A stretch of 64,000 nucleotides of DNA from Gottfriedia acidiceleris (lineage in GTDB: Bacteria > Bacillota > Bacilli > Bacillales > Bacillaceae_G). The stretch spans positions 806,001 to 870,000 of the forward strand of contig NZ_SCFN01000001.1 of assembly GCF_004138285.1 (NCBI RefSeq). Reading direction: 5' to 3'. A program made the translations under genes and the position numbers. How positions within the stretch are numbered: the stretch's first letter is position 1; each line of letters begins with the position of its first letter. Below the pieces are notes generated by a model. It was not told where the DNA came from and did not search any database. It saw nothing but the letters and a program-made list of their open reading frames with translations. Below are positions 7,923-17,208 of the stretch, piece after piece.

Positions 7923-8510
7923 ATGATTCGAATAGCAAAAAAAGAAGATGCCAAACAAATTGTCCCTCTAATTGTACAAGCGATTGAAGATATTGTATTT
8001 ATGTTAACAGGGACATCATCATACGAACAAGCAACCCCAATTTTAGAATATTATGTCCAATCTGAACAAAATCGACTAAGTTATCATAATTGTTTAGTTA
8101 AAGAAATTGAAGGAAAAGTTGTAGGAGTGATTATAGCCTACCATTCCTTGGAATTATCAGTGCTTGATCGTGAAATGCTTGAAATAATAAGTCGTAATTT
8201 AAATATGCAAAATGTTAAGGTAGATAAGGAAGCAGATGATGAAGATTTTTATATTGATACATTGTCAGTGCATCCAGATTATCAAAGCAAAGGAATTGGA
8301 ACTGAATTATTAGAAGGATTACTTTCTTTTGCCAAAAACAAAGGGATTGCACGAGTTTCATTAAATGTTGATCAAGACAAACCTTCTGCTCGCCGATTAT
8401 ATGAAAAAGTGGGATTTAAATATGAGAAAGTTAGATTTATAATGAATCATTCATACGATTATTTAGTGTTCCCATTAAATAAAAAAATATTCGAAACAAA
8501 AGTCGTTTAA
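7923..8510 (+). CDS. GNAT-family N-acetyltransferase
   Basis: 195 residues. The acetyl-CoA-binding motif A reads LSVHPDYQSKGIGTELLEGL near 118-137 (Q-x-x-G-I-G), followed by LNVDQDKPSARRLYEKVGFKYE, which is motif B. The N-terminal half has IRIAKKEDAKQIVPLI, a standard GNAT first strand and helix. Acceptor substrate unknown. AAGGAGTGACAATTC precedes ATG 7923. It lies 58 bp upstream of the iron-dependent alcohol dehydrogenase and could be co-transcribed with it. Confidence 0.85.
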   Translation: MIRIAKKEDAKQIVPLIVQAIEDIVFMLTGTSSYEQATPILEYYVQSEQNRLSYHNCLVKEIEGKVVGVIIAYHSLELSVLDREMLEIISRNLNMQNVKVDKEADDEDFYIDTLSVHPDYQSKGIGTELLEGLLSFAKNKGIARVSLNVDQDKPSARRLYEKVGFKYEKVRFIMNHSYDYLVFPLNKKIFETKVV

Positions 8511-8568
8511 GATGCATCCTTTCGATTGTTTAAGTTAAAATTAAGTTTGAACAGAAGGAGGGATACAT

Positions 8569-9732
8569 ATGAATTTTTTTACATTTGCGAATCCAACAGA
8601 ATTAATATTTGGTAAAGATAGTGTACAAAAGTTAAAAGAAAAGGCTGCTAGCTTTGGAAAGAATGTTTTACTTGTATACGGTGGTGGAAGTATTAAGAGA
8701 AATGGCCTATACGATCAAATAGTAGGTATTCTTAAAGAAGCTGACAAAACAGTTTTTGAACTAAGTGGAGTTGAACCAAATCCGAAATTAACAACAGTTC
8801 ATAAAGGTATACAAATTTGTAAAGATGAAAATATTGACTTTGTTTTAGCTGTTGGTGGTGGTTCTGTAATCGACTGTACAAAAGCTATTGCAGTTGGTGC
8901 GAAATTTGATGGTGAGATTTGGGATGTTATTACACGTAAAGCATTCCCAACAGATGCATTAAAATTTGGTACAGTATTAACGCTTGCAGCAACTGGTTCA
9001 GAAATGAACGCTGGGTCAGTTATTACAAATTGGGAAACAAATGAAAAATTAGGTTGGGGAAGTAAATTTAGTTACCCAACGTTTTCAATACTAGATCCTC
9101 AAAATACGTTTACAGTTCCTCGTGATCAAACAGTTTATGGATCAGTGGATATAATGTCACATGTTATTGAGTCATATTTCCACCATGGAACGAATACAAA
9201 AATTCAAGATCGTTTTTGTGAGGGTATTTTAAAAACAGTTATTGAAACTGCTCCGATCGCAGTAGAGAAATTGAATGATTATGAAGCGCGTGAAACGCTA
9301 TTATATAGTGGAACGATGGCATTAAATGGAATCTTAAGTATGGGTGTCCAAGGTGATTGGGCTACACATAATATTGAGCATGCAGTTTCTGCAGTAACAG
9401 ATATTCCACACGGCGGAGGGTTAGCAATTATTTTCCCTCATTGGATGGAATATGTAATGAGCGAAAATGTTGATCGTTTCTGTCAATTTGCAGATAGAGT
9501 ATTTGATATAAAGCAAGAATCAACGTCAAAAGAAGAATGGGCATTAGCTGGTATTAAAGCTTTACGCACATTCTGGAACCAGATAGGTGCGCCAAGTCGT
9601 TTAAGTGAGTACGGAATAACAAAAGAACAACTACCTGAAATGGCTGCTAAAACGGTTAAATATGGTCCATTTGGTAACTTTAAAAAATTAGATCAAGAAG
9701 ATGCATTGAAAATTTTAGAGGCAGCTCTTTAA
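8569..9732 (+). CDS. Iron-containing alcohol dehydrogenase (YugJ/BdhA type)
   Basis: 387 residues, the full family length. NAD(P)-binding [16 protein letters not shown] near 98-113 and metal-binding residues in [31 protein letters not shown] are the signatures of group III Fe-ADHs (PF00465). Similarity to YugJ and clostridial butanol dehydrogenases suggests NAD(P)H-dependent reduction of short aldehydes. AAGGAGGGATACAT precedes the ATG. Ends at a strong bidirectional terminator shared with the convergent hydrolase gene. Confidence 0.9.
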   Translation: MNFFTFANPTELIFGKDSVQKLKEKAASFGKNVLLVYGGGSIKRNGLYDQIVGILKEADKTVFELSGVEPNPKLTTVHKGIQICKDENIDFVLAVGGGSVIDCTKAIAVGAKFDGEIWDVITRKAFPTDALKFGTVLTLAATGSEMNAGSVITNWETNEKLGWGSKFSYPTFSILDPQNTFTVPRDQTVYGSVDIMSHVIESYFHHGTNTKIQDRFCEGILKTVIETAPIAVEKLNDYEARETLLYSGTMALNGILSMGVQGDWATHNIEHAVSAVTDIPHGGGLAIIFPHWMEYVMSENVDRFCQFADRVFDIKQESTSKEEWALAGIKALRTFWNQIGAPSRLSEYGITKEQLPEMAAKTVKYGPFGNFKKLDQEDALKILEAAL

Positions 9733-9735
9733 GAA

Positions 9736-9774
9736 TAAAAACTGGACAGAGGAAACGCTCTGTCCAGTTTTTAT
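9736..9774. terminator. Bidirectional terminator
   Basis: AAAAACTGGACAGAG / CTCTGTCCAGTTTTT with a GAAACG-type loop between convergent genes; overlaps the last codons of the hydrolase gene at 9771. Confidence 0.85.
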
Positions 9775-10691
9775 ATTGAATAATGGTTAACACCAATATT
9801 ATTTAAAAAAGATGAAACAATTGAATAGTATTCATCTTTGTTTTCATTCAAACTCATAGCGTGTGCACCATTTTCAGCAATGAATAGTTCTCTCTTATTT
9901 TGATTTTTCGCTTCAAATAATTTAAGTGTATGTGTAAATGGAATATAAGGGTCTGGTTTACTATGAACAAATAAAACGGGATTTTTAATATTATGTGTTG
10001 CCAGTAAAGGGGAAATATCTTTAATGAAAAATCCATTCCGAAGCTTTAACCAAATGCTAGAAACTGGAAGGATTGCCCATTTAGGAAGTTTATAATCCAT
10101 TTTCAAACGATATGTAAGTTGTTCCTCAAATGTAGAGAACGCGCAGTCTGAAATATAGAAAGCTGCAGAATCCTCAACAAAACCAGCATATTGTAACATT
10201 GTACAAGCTCCCATTGACTCCCCATGAATGCCAAGCACAATCTCACCTTTTAAATCCTTTAAATATTGAACCACAGATTGTAAGTCATATTTCTCATAAT
10301 ATCCATAGCTAGTTGTATGTCCACCTGACTCCCCATGTCGCCTATGATCATAAGTAAGTACATTAAAGCCAAGCTTTAAAAATAGCTCAGCATATTTGAT
10401 TGAGTTATTCTTATTAACCGTTACACCATGTGTAATAATGACCCAATTATTTGTATCAAAGGCCTCAAACAAGTATCCCCTTAATTCATACCCATAACGA
10501 GATTGAATAGAAAAGGGTTGTTTTTGAACAGAACGATACAATCCTTCATCAAATCGGAAATTTTCCAACTCGCGCTGATAAATAAACTCAAGTGAATTTG
10601 TTTTCATAAACAAAACTTGCTGCGTAAAATAGTAGCCAACTCCAATAAAATAAACGAGAAAAAGAACAGCTACAACAAGCCAGATCATCAT
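9771..10691 (-). CDS. Membrane-anchored alpha/beta hydrolase (YqkD-like)
   Basis: 306 residues. One N-terminal membrane segment (IWLVVAVLFLVYFIGVGYYF) is followed by an alpha/beta-hydrolase fold: oxyanion-type WVIITHGVTVNKNN, nucleophile elbow GIHGESMGAC, acid in HSKPDPYIPF and catalytic His in ENGAHAMS. Size and synteny fit YqkD of B. subtilis. Substrate unknown. The small zinc-ribbon gene at 10709-10954 lies 17 bases upstream on the same strand, so the two are probably one transcript. Confidence 0.8.
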   Translation of the reverse strand: MMIWLVVAVLFLVYFIGVGYYFTQQVLFMKTNSLEFIYQRELENFRFDEGLYRSVQKQPFSIQSRYGYELRGYLFEAFDTNNWVIITHGVTVNKNNSIKYAELFLKLGFNVLTYDHRRHGESGGHTTSYGYYEKYDLQSVVQYLKDLKGEIVLGIHGESMGACTMLQYAGFVEDSAAFYISDCAFSTFEEQLTYRLKMDYKLPKWAILPVSSIWLKLRNGFFIKDISPLLATHNIKNPVLFVHSKPDPYIPFTHTLKLFEAKNQNKRELFIAENGAHAMSLNENKDEYYSIVSSFLNNIGVNHYSI

Positions 10692-10708
10692 AATAGAACC
10701 ATCACTCT

Positions 10709-10954
10709 CTATCCAAAAAGAATATCAAGAATTGTAGTTAACTCACCACGGGTTTTACCTTCTAAAATTGAAGGATTATAAACCTCAACAAAACTGCAAT
10801 TTAAACAAGAAACAAATAAAAAATGATTATAATCAATATCTAGTAACTTACTTAAACCTGAACCAGACATTGACACTTCTTTAGTTTTAGCGTGAGTATG
10901 TTTACATTTCGAACAAACAAATTTATCCTTTAACAATTCTTCTGCTCTAGCCAT
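10709..10954 (-). CDS. Zinc-ribbon nucleic-acid-binding-type small protein
   Basis: 81 residues with two cysteine pairs, CSKCKHTHAKTKEVSMSG and VSCLNCSFVEVY, spaced as in the predicted nucleic-acid-binding zinc-ribbon family COG3478/PF09855. AAAGGAGGGTTTTATTT precedes the ATG. No experimentally known function that I can name. Likely co-transcribed with the YqkD-like hydrolase downstream. Confidence 0.75.
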   Translation of the reverse strand: MARAEELLKDKFVCSKCKHTHAKTKEVSMSGSGLSKLLDIDYNHFLFVSCLNCSFVEVYNPSILEGKTRGELTTILDILFG

Positions 10955-11321
10955 AAATAAAACCCTCCTTTTTAGTAAAGTGTATCATAGGAAAAAGAAA
11001 ATTTTGAAATTTAGTTTTTGACAATTAAATCAAGTAATTCGTTAAAATATAATGGGGAAATTGAAATAAAACTTTCTTTAAAGCAGAGTTTATCTGAGAT
11101 TATAATGGTCATTTTTAGGAGTTTACACATGTAAGCTCTTTTTTTGTGCTAAAAACAAAAAACATCAAAACACGTTAAAGTAACAAACAAAAAAACTGTT
11201 CATAGAATAGTAATGTATTGGACAATCATTAAATTTTTTCACTGTATTTTCTTGAATGAATATAAATATCAGCAAATTTTGTTTTTGTAATAGATATCAA
11301 ACTATTACAAGGGGAATCGAT
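10955..11321. other. Intergenic region with a candidate short transcript
   Basis: No gene is seen. A TTGACA at 11018-11023 lies 17 bases before GTTAAA (11041-11046), with TATAAT at 11048-11053, and a hairpin GAGTTTAC-ACAT-GTAAGCTC followed by seven T lies at 11119-11146. This promoter-terminator pair would make an RNA of roughly 85-95 bases. A perfect 9-bp inverted repeat at 11285-11310 precedes the next gene. Confidence 0.4.
11285..11310 (+). promoter_or_regulatory. Perfect 9-bp inverted repeat abutting a ribosome binding site
   Basis: TTGTAATAG - ATATCAAA - CTATTACAA, immediately followed by GGGGAATCGAT and the ATG at 11322. It may be a protein operator or an RNA hairpin that shields or protects the ribosome binding site. 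Confidence 0.45.
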
Positions 11322-11714
11322 ATGAGCGTTGAATTTTTTTCACTATCGCCAACAGCTTTTCAAGTGTTGAAAGCAGGAGGATCACATCCTAAAAAAGTAA
11401 AGCGAATTGTGTATGGACAAGCTACATCGGACGCAAATGGTGTAGCGACACTTTATTTTACAGATAATGGGTTAGCCACTGGTAATTCATTGTTAACAGC
11501 GATCGACTATGCAGTGGCAAGTGTATATTCTACAAATGTTAATATAAATGCAAGACCGAGAGTGCAAATGAGAGAGAAGAATGTTGCAGGAAAATATGTA
11601 TCTGCTAATGTAACGAATATTAGTGGTGTAACGGTTCTAGGAATTAGTGTATTAGGTTCAGAAAATCCCGTTAGTGGAGTTCTTGTAGATTTTATGATCT
11701 TAGGTAGTTTTTAA
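11322..11714 (+). CDS. Hypothetical protein, beta-rich, unrecognised
   Basis: 130 residues, start chosen at ATG 11322 behind CAAGGGGAATCGAT. The composition is Gly/Ser/Val/Asn-rich with many alternating hydrophobic positions (GVATLYFTDNG, YVSANVTNISGVTVLGISV), suggesting a beta-sandwich. There are no cysteines, signal peptide or membrane segment. It stands alone between an sRNA-like region and the asnS leader. It could be a spore-coat-type or phage-like structural protein, but no family was recognised. Confidence 0.55.
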   Translation: MSVEFFSLSPTAFQVLKAGGSHPKKVKRIVYGQATSDANGVATLYFTDNGLATGNSLLTAIDYAVASVYSTNVNINARPRVQMREKNVAGKYVSANVTNISGVTVLGISVLGSENPVSGVLVDFMILGSF

Positions 11715-11944
11715 TAGTTAGGATTTTTAATTTGCGCTAGTTAGGAATGGGTTTGTAAAGGCTGAAGTGAAAAATGTTGTGTATCATATAGATTCAATTA
11801 AGTTAAGGTGTTTAAAAGTAGAGATTCCAATGAATATATTTTGGGGGACAACTAGACAAAAGATTATGATTTATGATAAATTATACAAGAAAAATTCCTT
11901 TAAAAACTACATATTTTAAATCGATGAAAAGGAAAGTAGTTTTT

Positions 11945-12176
11945 GCTATATTCGATAGCGAGCTAGGGACGGTGGAAGCCTAGTGATGAAGCATGAATGA
12001 AGAACACCTTTGAGTTCTAACCGAAAGGGATCCCTTAAGTAGGCTTAGACGTTACCAGCACGTTATTAACTGGGATAAGCAATGTTAGCTTTAAAGTTGG
12101 TCATATTATGACAATTTGGGTGGTACCGCGGAAGTTAGTCTTTCGTCCCTTTTATAGGGATAGAAGGCTTTTTTTA
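11945..12176 (+). promoter_or_regulatory. T-box leader controlling asnS
   Basis: Stem I carries the usual AGCGAGCTAGGGACGGTGGA start and the GAACACCTTTGAGTTCTAAC specifier arm; AAC at 12019-12021 reads as an Asn codon in the specifier position. The T-box antiterminator bulge TGGGTGGTACCGCG is at 12117-12130. A competing terminator (TAGTCTTTCGTCCCT / AGGGATAGAAGGCT then T7) spans about 12136-12176. Uncharged tRNA-Asn would pair with AAC and TGGT... and switch transcription on. Position, specifier and downstream gene all agree. Confidence 0.93.
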
Positions 12177-12204
12177 TTGGAAAATTAACATAAGGAGGCT
12201 AATT

Positions 12205-13596
12205 ATGATAAAGACTGTAGTAAAAGATTTATACAGAAATCAAGAAAATTTTAAAGACAAAACCGTTCAAATTTCAGGATGGATTCGCACTCTTCGTGAC
12301 TCTAAAACAATTGGTTTTATGGAGTTAAACGACGGTACATTCTTTAAGAGTGTACAAATAGTATTTGAGGACAATCTTGATAACTTCAAAGAAATTACGA
12401 AGTTACCTATTAGCTCTACTGTTTTAATAGAAGGTGAATTTATTCCAACTCCGGAAATGAAACAACCTTTTGAAATTAAGGCAACAAAAATTGTGATTGA
12501 AGGACTATCAGATACAGACTATCCATTACAAAAAAAGAGACATTCTCTTGAATATTTAAGAACAATCGCTCATTTACGTCCAAGAACGAATGCCTACTCA
12601 GCGGTTTTCAGAGTAAGATCTCTTGCATCATATGCCATTCATAAATTCTTCCAAGAAAAAGGATATGTATATGTACATACACCGATCATTACTGGAAGCG
12701 ACACAGAAGGCGCAGGAGAGATGTTCCGTGTGACAACAATGGATTTGAACCAACTTCCAAAAAATGAAGGCGGAAAAGTGGATGAAGGAGCGGATTTCTT
12801 CGGTAAAGAAACTAACTTAACTGTAAGTGGCCAATTAAATGGTGAAGCCTATGCCCTTGCTTTCCGTAATGTGTATACATTTGGTCCGACTTTTAGAGCA
12901 GAAAATTCAAACACTGCACGACATGCCGCAGAATTCTGGATGATTGAGCCGGAAGTTGCTTTTGCAGAACTACCAGATATCATGGACCTTGGTGAAGACA
13001 TGGTTAAGTTTGTCATTAATTACGTATTTGAACATGCACCTGAAGAAATGGACTTCTTTAATAGCTTTATTGATAAAACACTTATTGAAAGATTAAAGAA
13101 TGCATTAGAATCTGACTTTGGTAGAGTTACTTATACTGAAGCTGTTGAATTATTACAAAACTCTGGTAAAAAGTTTGACTACCCAGTTGAATGGGGAACA
13201 GATTTGCAAACTGAACATGAACGTTACCTAAGTGAGGAAATTTACAAGCGTCCTGTATACGTAACTGACTATCCGAAAGAAATTAAAGCATTTTATATGA
13301 GAGCGAATGAGGATGGCAAGACAGTAGCTGCGACAGACTTACTAGTTCCTGGTATTGGCGAGTTAATCGGAGGAAGTCAACGTGAAGAAAGAGAAGACGT
13401 CCTTGTAGAGCGAATCAAAGAACTTGGTATGAATGAAGAAGATTACTGGTGGTATCTGGAACTTAGAAAATACGGCGGTACAAAACATTCTGGCTATGGA
13501 ATTGGATTTGAACGACTTGTTATGTATTTAACAGGAATGAAGAACATCCGTGATGTAATACCATTCCCACGTACACCAGGAAATGCAGATTTTTAA
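12205..13596 (+). CDS. asnS: Asparaginyl-tRNA synthetase
   Basis: 463 residues. An N-terminal OB-fold anticodon domain ([24 protein letters not shown]) precedes a class II catalytic core with [21 protein letters not shown] (motif 2) and [20 protein letters not shown] followed by PFPRTPG (motif 3). The AsnRS-type FPRTPG ending separates it from AspRS. The length is close to the E. coli-type enzyme (466) and longer than the 430-residue B. subtilis AsnS, so this is the longer subtype. It charges tRNA-Asn with asparagine. AAGGAGGCTAATT precedes the ATG; expression is under the T-box at 11945. Confidence 0.93.
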   Translation: MIKTVVKDLYRNQENFKDKTVQISGWIRTLRDSKTIGFMELNDGTFFKSVQIVFEDNLDNFKEITKLPISSTVLIEGEFIPTPEMKQPFEIKATKIVIEGLSDTDYPLQKKRHSLEYLRTIAHLRPRTNAYSAVFRVRSLASYAIHKFFQEKGYVYVHTPIITGSDTEGAGEMFRVTTMDLNQLPKNEGGKVDEGADFFGKETNLTVSGQLNGEAYALAFRNVYTFGPTFRAENSNTARHAAEFWMIEPEVAFAELPDIMDLGEDMVKFVINYVFEHAPEEMDFFNSFIDKTLIERLKNALESDFGRVTYTEAVELLQNSGKKFDYPVEWGTDLQTEHERYLSEEIYKRPVYVTDYPKEIKAFYMRANEDGKTVAATDLLVPGIGELIGGSQREEREDVLVERIKELGMNEEDYWWYLELRKYGGTKHSGYGIGFERLVMYLTGMKNIRDVIPFPRTPGNADF

Positions 13597-13615
13597 ATAT
13601 AAAAATATAAAAATG

Positions 13616-13648
13616 AACAATAGGATGCTGCGGCATCCTATTGTTTTT
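13616..13648 (+). terminator. Terminator after asnS
   Basis: AACAATAGGATGC - TGCG - GCATCCTATTGTT followed by TTT. Confidence 0.85.
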
Positions 13649-13793
13649 ATGAAGCACGATCAATCTATAAAAGATATGAGTTTTAGCATTTGAAAAAAGA
13701 GAAATAGTAGTTTTATAATATAAGCAAGGATGAAATACTTCTCTTTCTACTATAAATTAATGATAAAATAATGGAAATGGAAGGTGATATAAA

Positions 13794-14048
13794 ATGAAAA
13801 AAAGAAAACCACAGCAGCCCGTAAAACCAACGTACGAACAGAAAGAAAAAATATCATTAGGATCATTAATGAATGAAGAAATTCTACAAAAATTAAAAAA
13901 TACAAAAAAACAATTGCAAGAAAATGAAACGAAGCTAAAAGAGGAAGAAGAAGCACGCATTCGTGAAGAAAAGAGATTACGTGAGAAAAATAAATCATTC
14001 GAAGAGTTACTAAACGAGAGTAATATCTCTTGGAAAGACTTTAAATAA
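13794..14048 (+). CDS. DUF3886 (YqkE-like) small charged protein
   Basis: 84 residues, almost entirely charged, with a long predicted coiled coil in the middle (KKQLQENETKLKEEEEARI). It matches the DUF3886 family; in B. subtilis the corresponding small gene sits between yqkD and yqkF, consistent with the gene order here once the insertions are removed. GGAAGGTGATATAAA precedes the ATG. Function unknown. A terminator follows immediately. Confidence 0.7.
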   Translation: MKKRKPQQPVKPTYEQKEKISLGSLMNEEILQKLKNTKKQLQENETKLKEEEEARIREEKRLREKNKSFEELLNESNISWKDFK

Positions 14049-14073
14049 GACGCGAAATGGCGTCTTATTTTTT
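14041..14073 (+). terminator. Terminator after the DUF3886 gene
   Basis: AAATAAGACGC - GAAATG - GCGTCTTATTT followed by TTTTT. Confidence 0.8.
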
Positions 14074-14110
14074 TTGCACGTGGAAAAAATTAATTTAATC
14101 ATTTTTTTGG

Positions 14111-14129
14111 AATTTCATATTATGAAATT
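14111..14129. promoter_or_regulatory. Palindrome upstream of the aromatic cluster, possible regulator site
   Basis: AATTTCAT-ATT-ATGAAATT is a perfect 8-3-8 inverted repeat. A related half-site TATGAAATTTTTTA recurs at about 15836, before the iclR gene. It could be the operator of the cluster's IclR-type regulator; this is inference only. Confidence 0.35.
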
Positions 14130-14228
14130 ATTTGATTGTTCAAAATTTTAAAATTTTTTATAGTGAAATTAAGCTAAATAAAAGGTAGTAGGTGGTGCAT
14201 TAATTTAAGATAGTGAAATCATTCTTTT

Positions 14229-14242
14229 TGAAAGCGCTTTAA
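14229..14242. promoter_or_regulatory. cre-like site (CcpA) upstream of the anthranilate cluster
   Basis: TGAAAGCGCTTTAA matches the cre consensus TGWAARCGYTWNCW at all but one defined position (A instead of C near the end). It lies 70 bases before the first gene of the catabolic cluster, where carbon catabolite repression would be expected. Confidence 0.5.
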
Positions 14243-14311
14243 AAAATTTCCGAATTCGATTTAAAAAACAAATGTTAAAAAAATTACATATCGGAGTGGA
14301 GGAATTATTAA

Positions 14312-15811
14312 ATGGGTATTCGTACAGGAGCGCAATATATTGATGGACTAAGATCTAGAAAGCCAGAGGTATGGCTAGGTGGAGAAAAGGTAGAAGATAT
14401 CGTAAACCATCCAGTTTTCAAACAACCGATTCTAGAGATTGCAAAATTATATGATATGCAGTTCGATCCGGCTTATCAAGACAAAATCACACATATTTGT
14501 GAAGAAACTGGTGAGCGAATTTCTAATGCATTTTTAGTGCCTAAGTCATCTGAAGATATTAAAAAGCGTGGAGACTTGTTCGAAGCATATGCAAAGTCAA
14601 CATTTGGTTTAATGGGAAGAACACCAGATTTCTTGAACATTGTTTTAACTTCAATGGCAAGTAATTCATGGTTTTTAGATAAATATAATCCAGAGTGGTC
14701 AAAAAATGTCCAAAATTATTTCAAATTTGTTCGTGATAACGACATCTTCTTAACGCACGCAATTATTAACCCACAAAATGATCGCAGCAAGCCATCTTAT
14801 GAACAAAAAGATTTATTTACTCATCTAGGTGCTGTTGAAGAAACGGTTGATGGATTAGTCGTTAGAGGGGCTAAAATGCTTGCAACATTAGCACCAATTA
14901 CAGATGAAGTCATTATTTATTCATTCCCTGGATTCCACCAAGGCGATGAGCGATATGCTTTAGCATTTGCACTTCCGATTGACACACCGGGATTAAAAAT
15001 TTTATGTAGAGAGCAAATGCAAGATGGTAAAAGATCATTTTTTGATCATCCATTAGCATCTAGATTCGAAGAGATGGATGCTGTCCTTGTATTTGAGGAT
15101 GTGTTAGTTCCTTGGAATCGTGTATTTATTCATAATAATGTTGAAGCTGCAAATAATCTATATCCAAAAACAGGTATTGCACAACAGCCTGCTCACCAGT
15201 CTGGCGTAAGAGGCTACGTAAAATTAGCTTTTGCAGTAGAGGTAGCATGCAAGTTAGCTGATTCAATTGGAGTAGATGTTTATTTAAATGTCCAAAATGA
15301 CTTAGGTGAACTACTACAATCAGTTGAAACAATTCGTGCTTTACTTCGCGTTTCTGAAACAGAGTATGAGACATTACCTTCAGGCGAAGTAAGACCGAAA
15401 TGGGAACCACTTGAGACAATTCGTGGCTTACTTCCAACTATGTACCCAAGAGCAATTGAAGTGATTCAAACAATTGGTGCAGGTGGCTTATTAATGTCAC
15501 CTACAGAAGCAGACTTTGAACATCCTGAGCTAAGAGATGCTATGGATAAATACTATGTTGGACGTGAAGGTGTATCTTCTTTAGACCGAGTTCAATTATT
15601 CAAACTTGCATGGGATTTATGTGGAGAAGCTTTTGGACAAAGAGCACTTCAATATGAAAGATATTATACTGGTGATCCAATTCGAAAAAGAGCAATTTAC
15701 TATAACCAAATGAAACGTAAGAAAACATTTAGTATGGTGGATGATGCATTAAACGGAGCAAAAAACTTAAAAGGAGTATCGACTAATCTAGCGAATTCTA
15801 AAGTTAACTGA
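14312..15811 (+). CDS. FADH2-dependent anthranilate 3-monooxygenase, oxygenase component (HpaB-like)
   Basis: 499 residues, the normal length of 4-hydroxyphenylacetate 3-monooxygenase-type oxygenases. Visible family stretches include [21 protein letters not shown] at the N-terminus, [13 protein letters not shown]-like TH-INPQ near 150, and [12 protein letters not shown] near 260. The cluster downstream begins with 3-hydroxyanthranilate ring cleavage, so the most economical substrate is anthranilate, as described for the two-component enzyme of Geobacillus thermodenitrificans (EC 1.14.14.8). The flavin reductase partner is not in the window. A 4-hydroxyphenylacetate or other phenol substrate remains possible. 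GGAGTGGAGGAATTATTAA precedes the ATG. Confidence 0.8.
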   Translation: MGIRTGAQYIDGLRSRKPEVWLGGEKVEDIVNHPVFKQPILEIAKLYDMQFDPAYQDKITHICEETGERISNAFLVPKSSEDIKKRGDLFEAYAKSTFGLMGRTPDFLNIVLTSMASNSWFLDKYNPEWSKNVQNYFKFVRDNDIFLTHAIINPQNDRSKPSYEQKDLFTHLGAVEETVDGLVVRGAKMLATLAPITDEVIIYSFPGFHQGDERYALAFALPIDTPGLKILCREQMQDGKRSFFDHPLASRFEEMDAVLVFEDVLVPWNRVFIHNNVEAANNLYPKTGIAQQPAHQSGVRGYVKLAFAVEVACKLADSIGVDVYLNVQNDLGELLQSVETIRALLRVSETEYETLPSGEVRPKWEPLETIRGLLPTMYPRAIEVIQTIGAGGLLMSPTEADFEHPELRDAMDKYYVGREGVSSLDRVQLFKLAWDLCGEAFGQRALQYERYYTGDPIRKRAIYYNQMKRKKTFSMVDDALNGAKNLKGVSTNLANSKVN

Positions 15812-15869
15812 TTAATTTTAGAAAGCAGGGATTTTATGAAATTTTTTAGCATCAAAGAGGAGGGATCTA

Positions 15870-16616
15870 ATGATCTCTTCGGTTCAAAAGATTTCTAGAA
15901 TATTAGATTGCTTTACAGAAGAAGAACCAGTCCTAGGAAATTTAGAAATAGCTGAAAAGTTAAATATGAATGCAAGCTCTGTCCATCATTTAGTTCGAAC
16001 TCTTTGTGCTGAAGGGATTTTAATTCAGGATAGTAAGAAAAAGTATCGACTTGGTTGGAAGCTGCTTGAATGGAGTAATCACGTTATGTATCAACAAGAT
16101 ATATATAGTGAAGCCATTCCATTATTAGAAAATCTACTTAAAAATTATGATAGTACCGTTCATATCGGAATGTTTGATAAAGGGGACGTAAGATTTGTCT
16201 TAAAAGTTTCCTCTAAACATTCGATACCTGTCCCAACATTTATAGGTGCTAAGCGGCCTGCATATTGTACGAGTACCGGTAAAATTCTACTATCATATAA
16301 TCCAGCTTACTTAAAAACAACGATTGAAAGAGGCTTTAAAGCTTATACAACAAATACAATTACGAATATTGATGCATTAAAAAAAGAAATGACTGCGATT
16401 AAAGAGAATGGTTATAGCATTAGCAACAATGAAAATGATTTAGGATTATTCGGAATTGCAGCTCCAATTCAAACATACTCTGGTCAAACTTTTGCAGCAT
16501 TAAATATGGTTGGACCAGTTTCATATATGATGAGCCAAGACATTGGTCGAATGATTCAGGACGTTGTGAAAACTGCTAAAACAGTCTCAAAACAGCTTGG
16601 TTATATTAATGCATAA
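15870..16616 (+). CDS. IclR-family transcriptional regulator of the aromatic cluster
   Basis: 248 residues. An N-terminal winged helix (GNLEIAEKLNMNASSVHHLVRTL, residues about 22-44) is followed by the IclR effector domain with RPAYCTSTGKILLS and NENDLGLFGIAAPI. Most IclR proteins respond to aromatic or small organic acids. It is encoded inside the catabolic cluster between the monooxygenase and the dioxygenase on the same strand, so it is the likely pathway-specific regulator; activation versus repression cannot be told. GAGGAGGGATCTA precedes the ATG. Confidence 0.85.
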   Translation: MISSVQKISRILDCFTEEEPVLGNLEIAEKLNMNASSVHHLVRTLCAEGILIQDSKKKYRLGWKLLEWSNHVMYQQDIYSEAIPLLENLLKNYDSTVHIGMFDKGDVRFVLKVSSKHSIPVPTFIGAKRPAYCTSTGKILLSYNPAYLKTTIERGFKAYTTNTITNIDALKKEMTAIKENGYSISNNENDLGLFGIAAPIQTYSGQTFAALNMVGPVSYMMSQDIGRMIQDVVKTAKTVSKQLGYINA

Positions 16617-16668
16617 TGATAGCGCTTACTTAAGTTCAAATAAAAATGAATTAATTGGAGGATTAGAG

Positions 16669-17208
16669 ATGAATCTTAAAAGTCGAGTTTTTAATATTTT
16701 CAAATTGATTGAGGATAATAAAGAGCTATTAAAACCACCAGTTAATAATAAAGTTATTTGGGAAGATTCAGAGTATGCTGCAATGATCATAGGAGGACCA
16801 AATAAACGTAGAGACTTCCATATCGATCCTGCAGATGAATTTTTCTATCAAATTAAAGGCAATTGCTATGTTGAGTGTATTACACCAGATGGAAAGCGTG
16901 AAGTGGTAACAGTTGGGGAAGGTGAAATTTTTATGCTTCCTTCTTTTGTTCCACATTCACCTCATAGAGTAAAAGATTCATATGGAATTGTGCTTGAACG
17001 AAAAAGAGCAGAAGGTGAATTAGAAAGCTTTGTTTGGTTCTGTGATGAGTGTAATGAAGAAATGCATAAAAAGACAGTTCAATTAACGGATATTGGTACG
17101 CAAGTGAAAGAGGCGATTGAACAATTCAATGCTAGTCTTGAATTAAGAACATGTAAAAACTGTGGTCATGTCATGAAAGAGGAAGCGGATGAATGGGTAT
17201 GCGTATAG
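16669..17208 (+). CDS. nbaC: 3-hydroxyanthranilate 3,4-dioxygenase
   Basis: 179 residues. A cupin with the extradiol iron ligands in RRDFHIDPADEFFYQIKG (His, Glu) and PSFVPHSPHR (His). The C-terminus has two CxxC pairs (WFCDECNEE and RTCKNCGHV), the rubredoxin-like second iron site of bacterial HAAO. It opens 3-hydroxyanthranilate to 2-amino-3-carboxymuconate semialdehyde. ATG 16669 is used because TTGGAGGATTAG lies just upstream. Its last 16 bases overlap the next gene, indicating translational coupling to the decarboxylase. Confidence 0.92.
   Translation: MNLKSRVFNIFKLIEDNKELLKPPVNNKVIWEDSEYAAMIIGGPNKRRDFHIDPADEFFYQIKGNCYVECITPDGKREVVTVGEGEIFMLPSFVPHSPHRVKDSYGIVLERKRAEGELESFVWFCDECNEEMHKKTVQLTDIGTQVKEAIEQFNASLELRTCKNCGHVMKEEADEWVCV

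Noticed and set aside
13750-13998. Minus-strand frames rich in Phe and Leu opposite the DUF3886 gene
   Set aside because: They are complements of a Lys/Glu-rich coiled-coil coding sequence and lack starts with ribosome binding sites.
15837-15899. 20-codon frame (MKFFSIKEEGSNDLFGSKDF) overlapping the iclR start
   Set aside because: It is too short, has only a weak ribosome binding site, and is better explained as the leader containing the iclR ribosome binding site.
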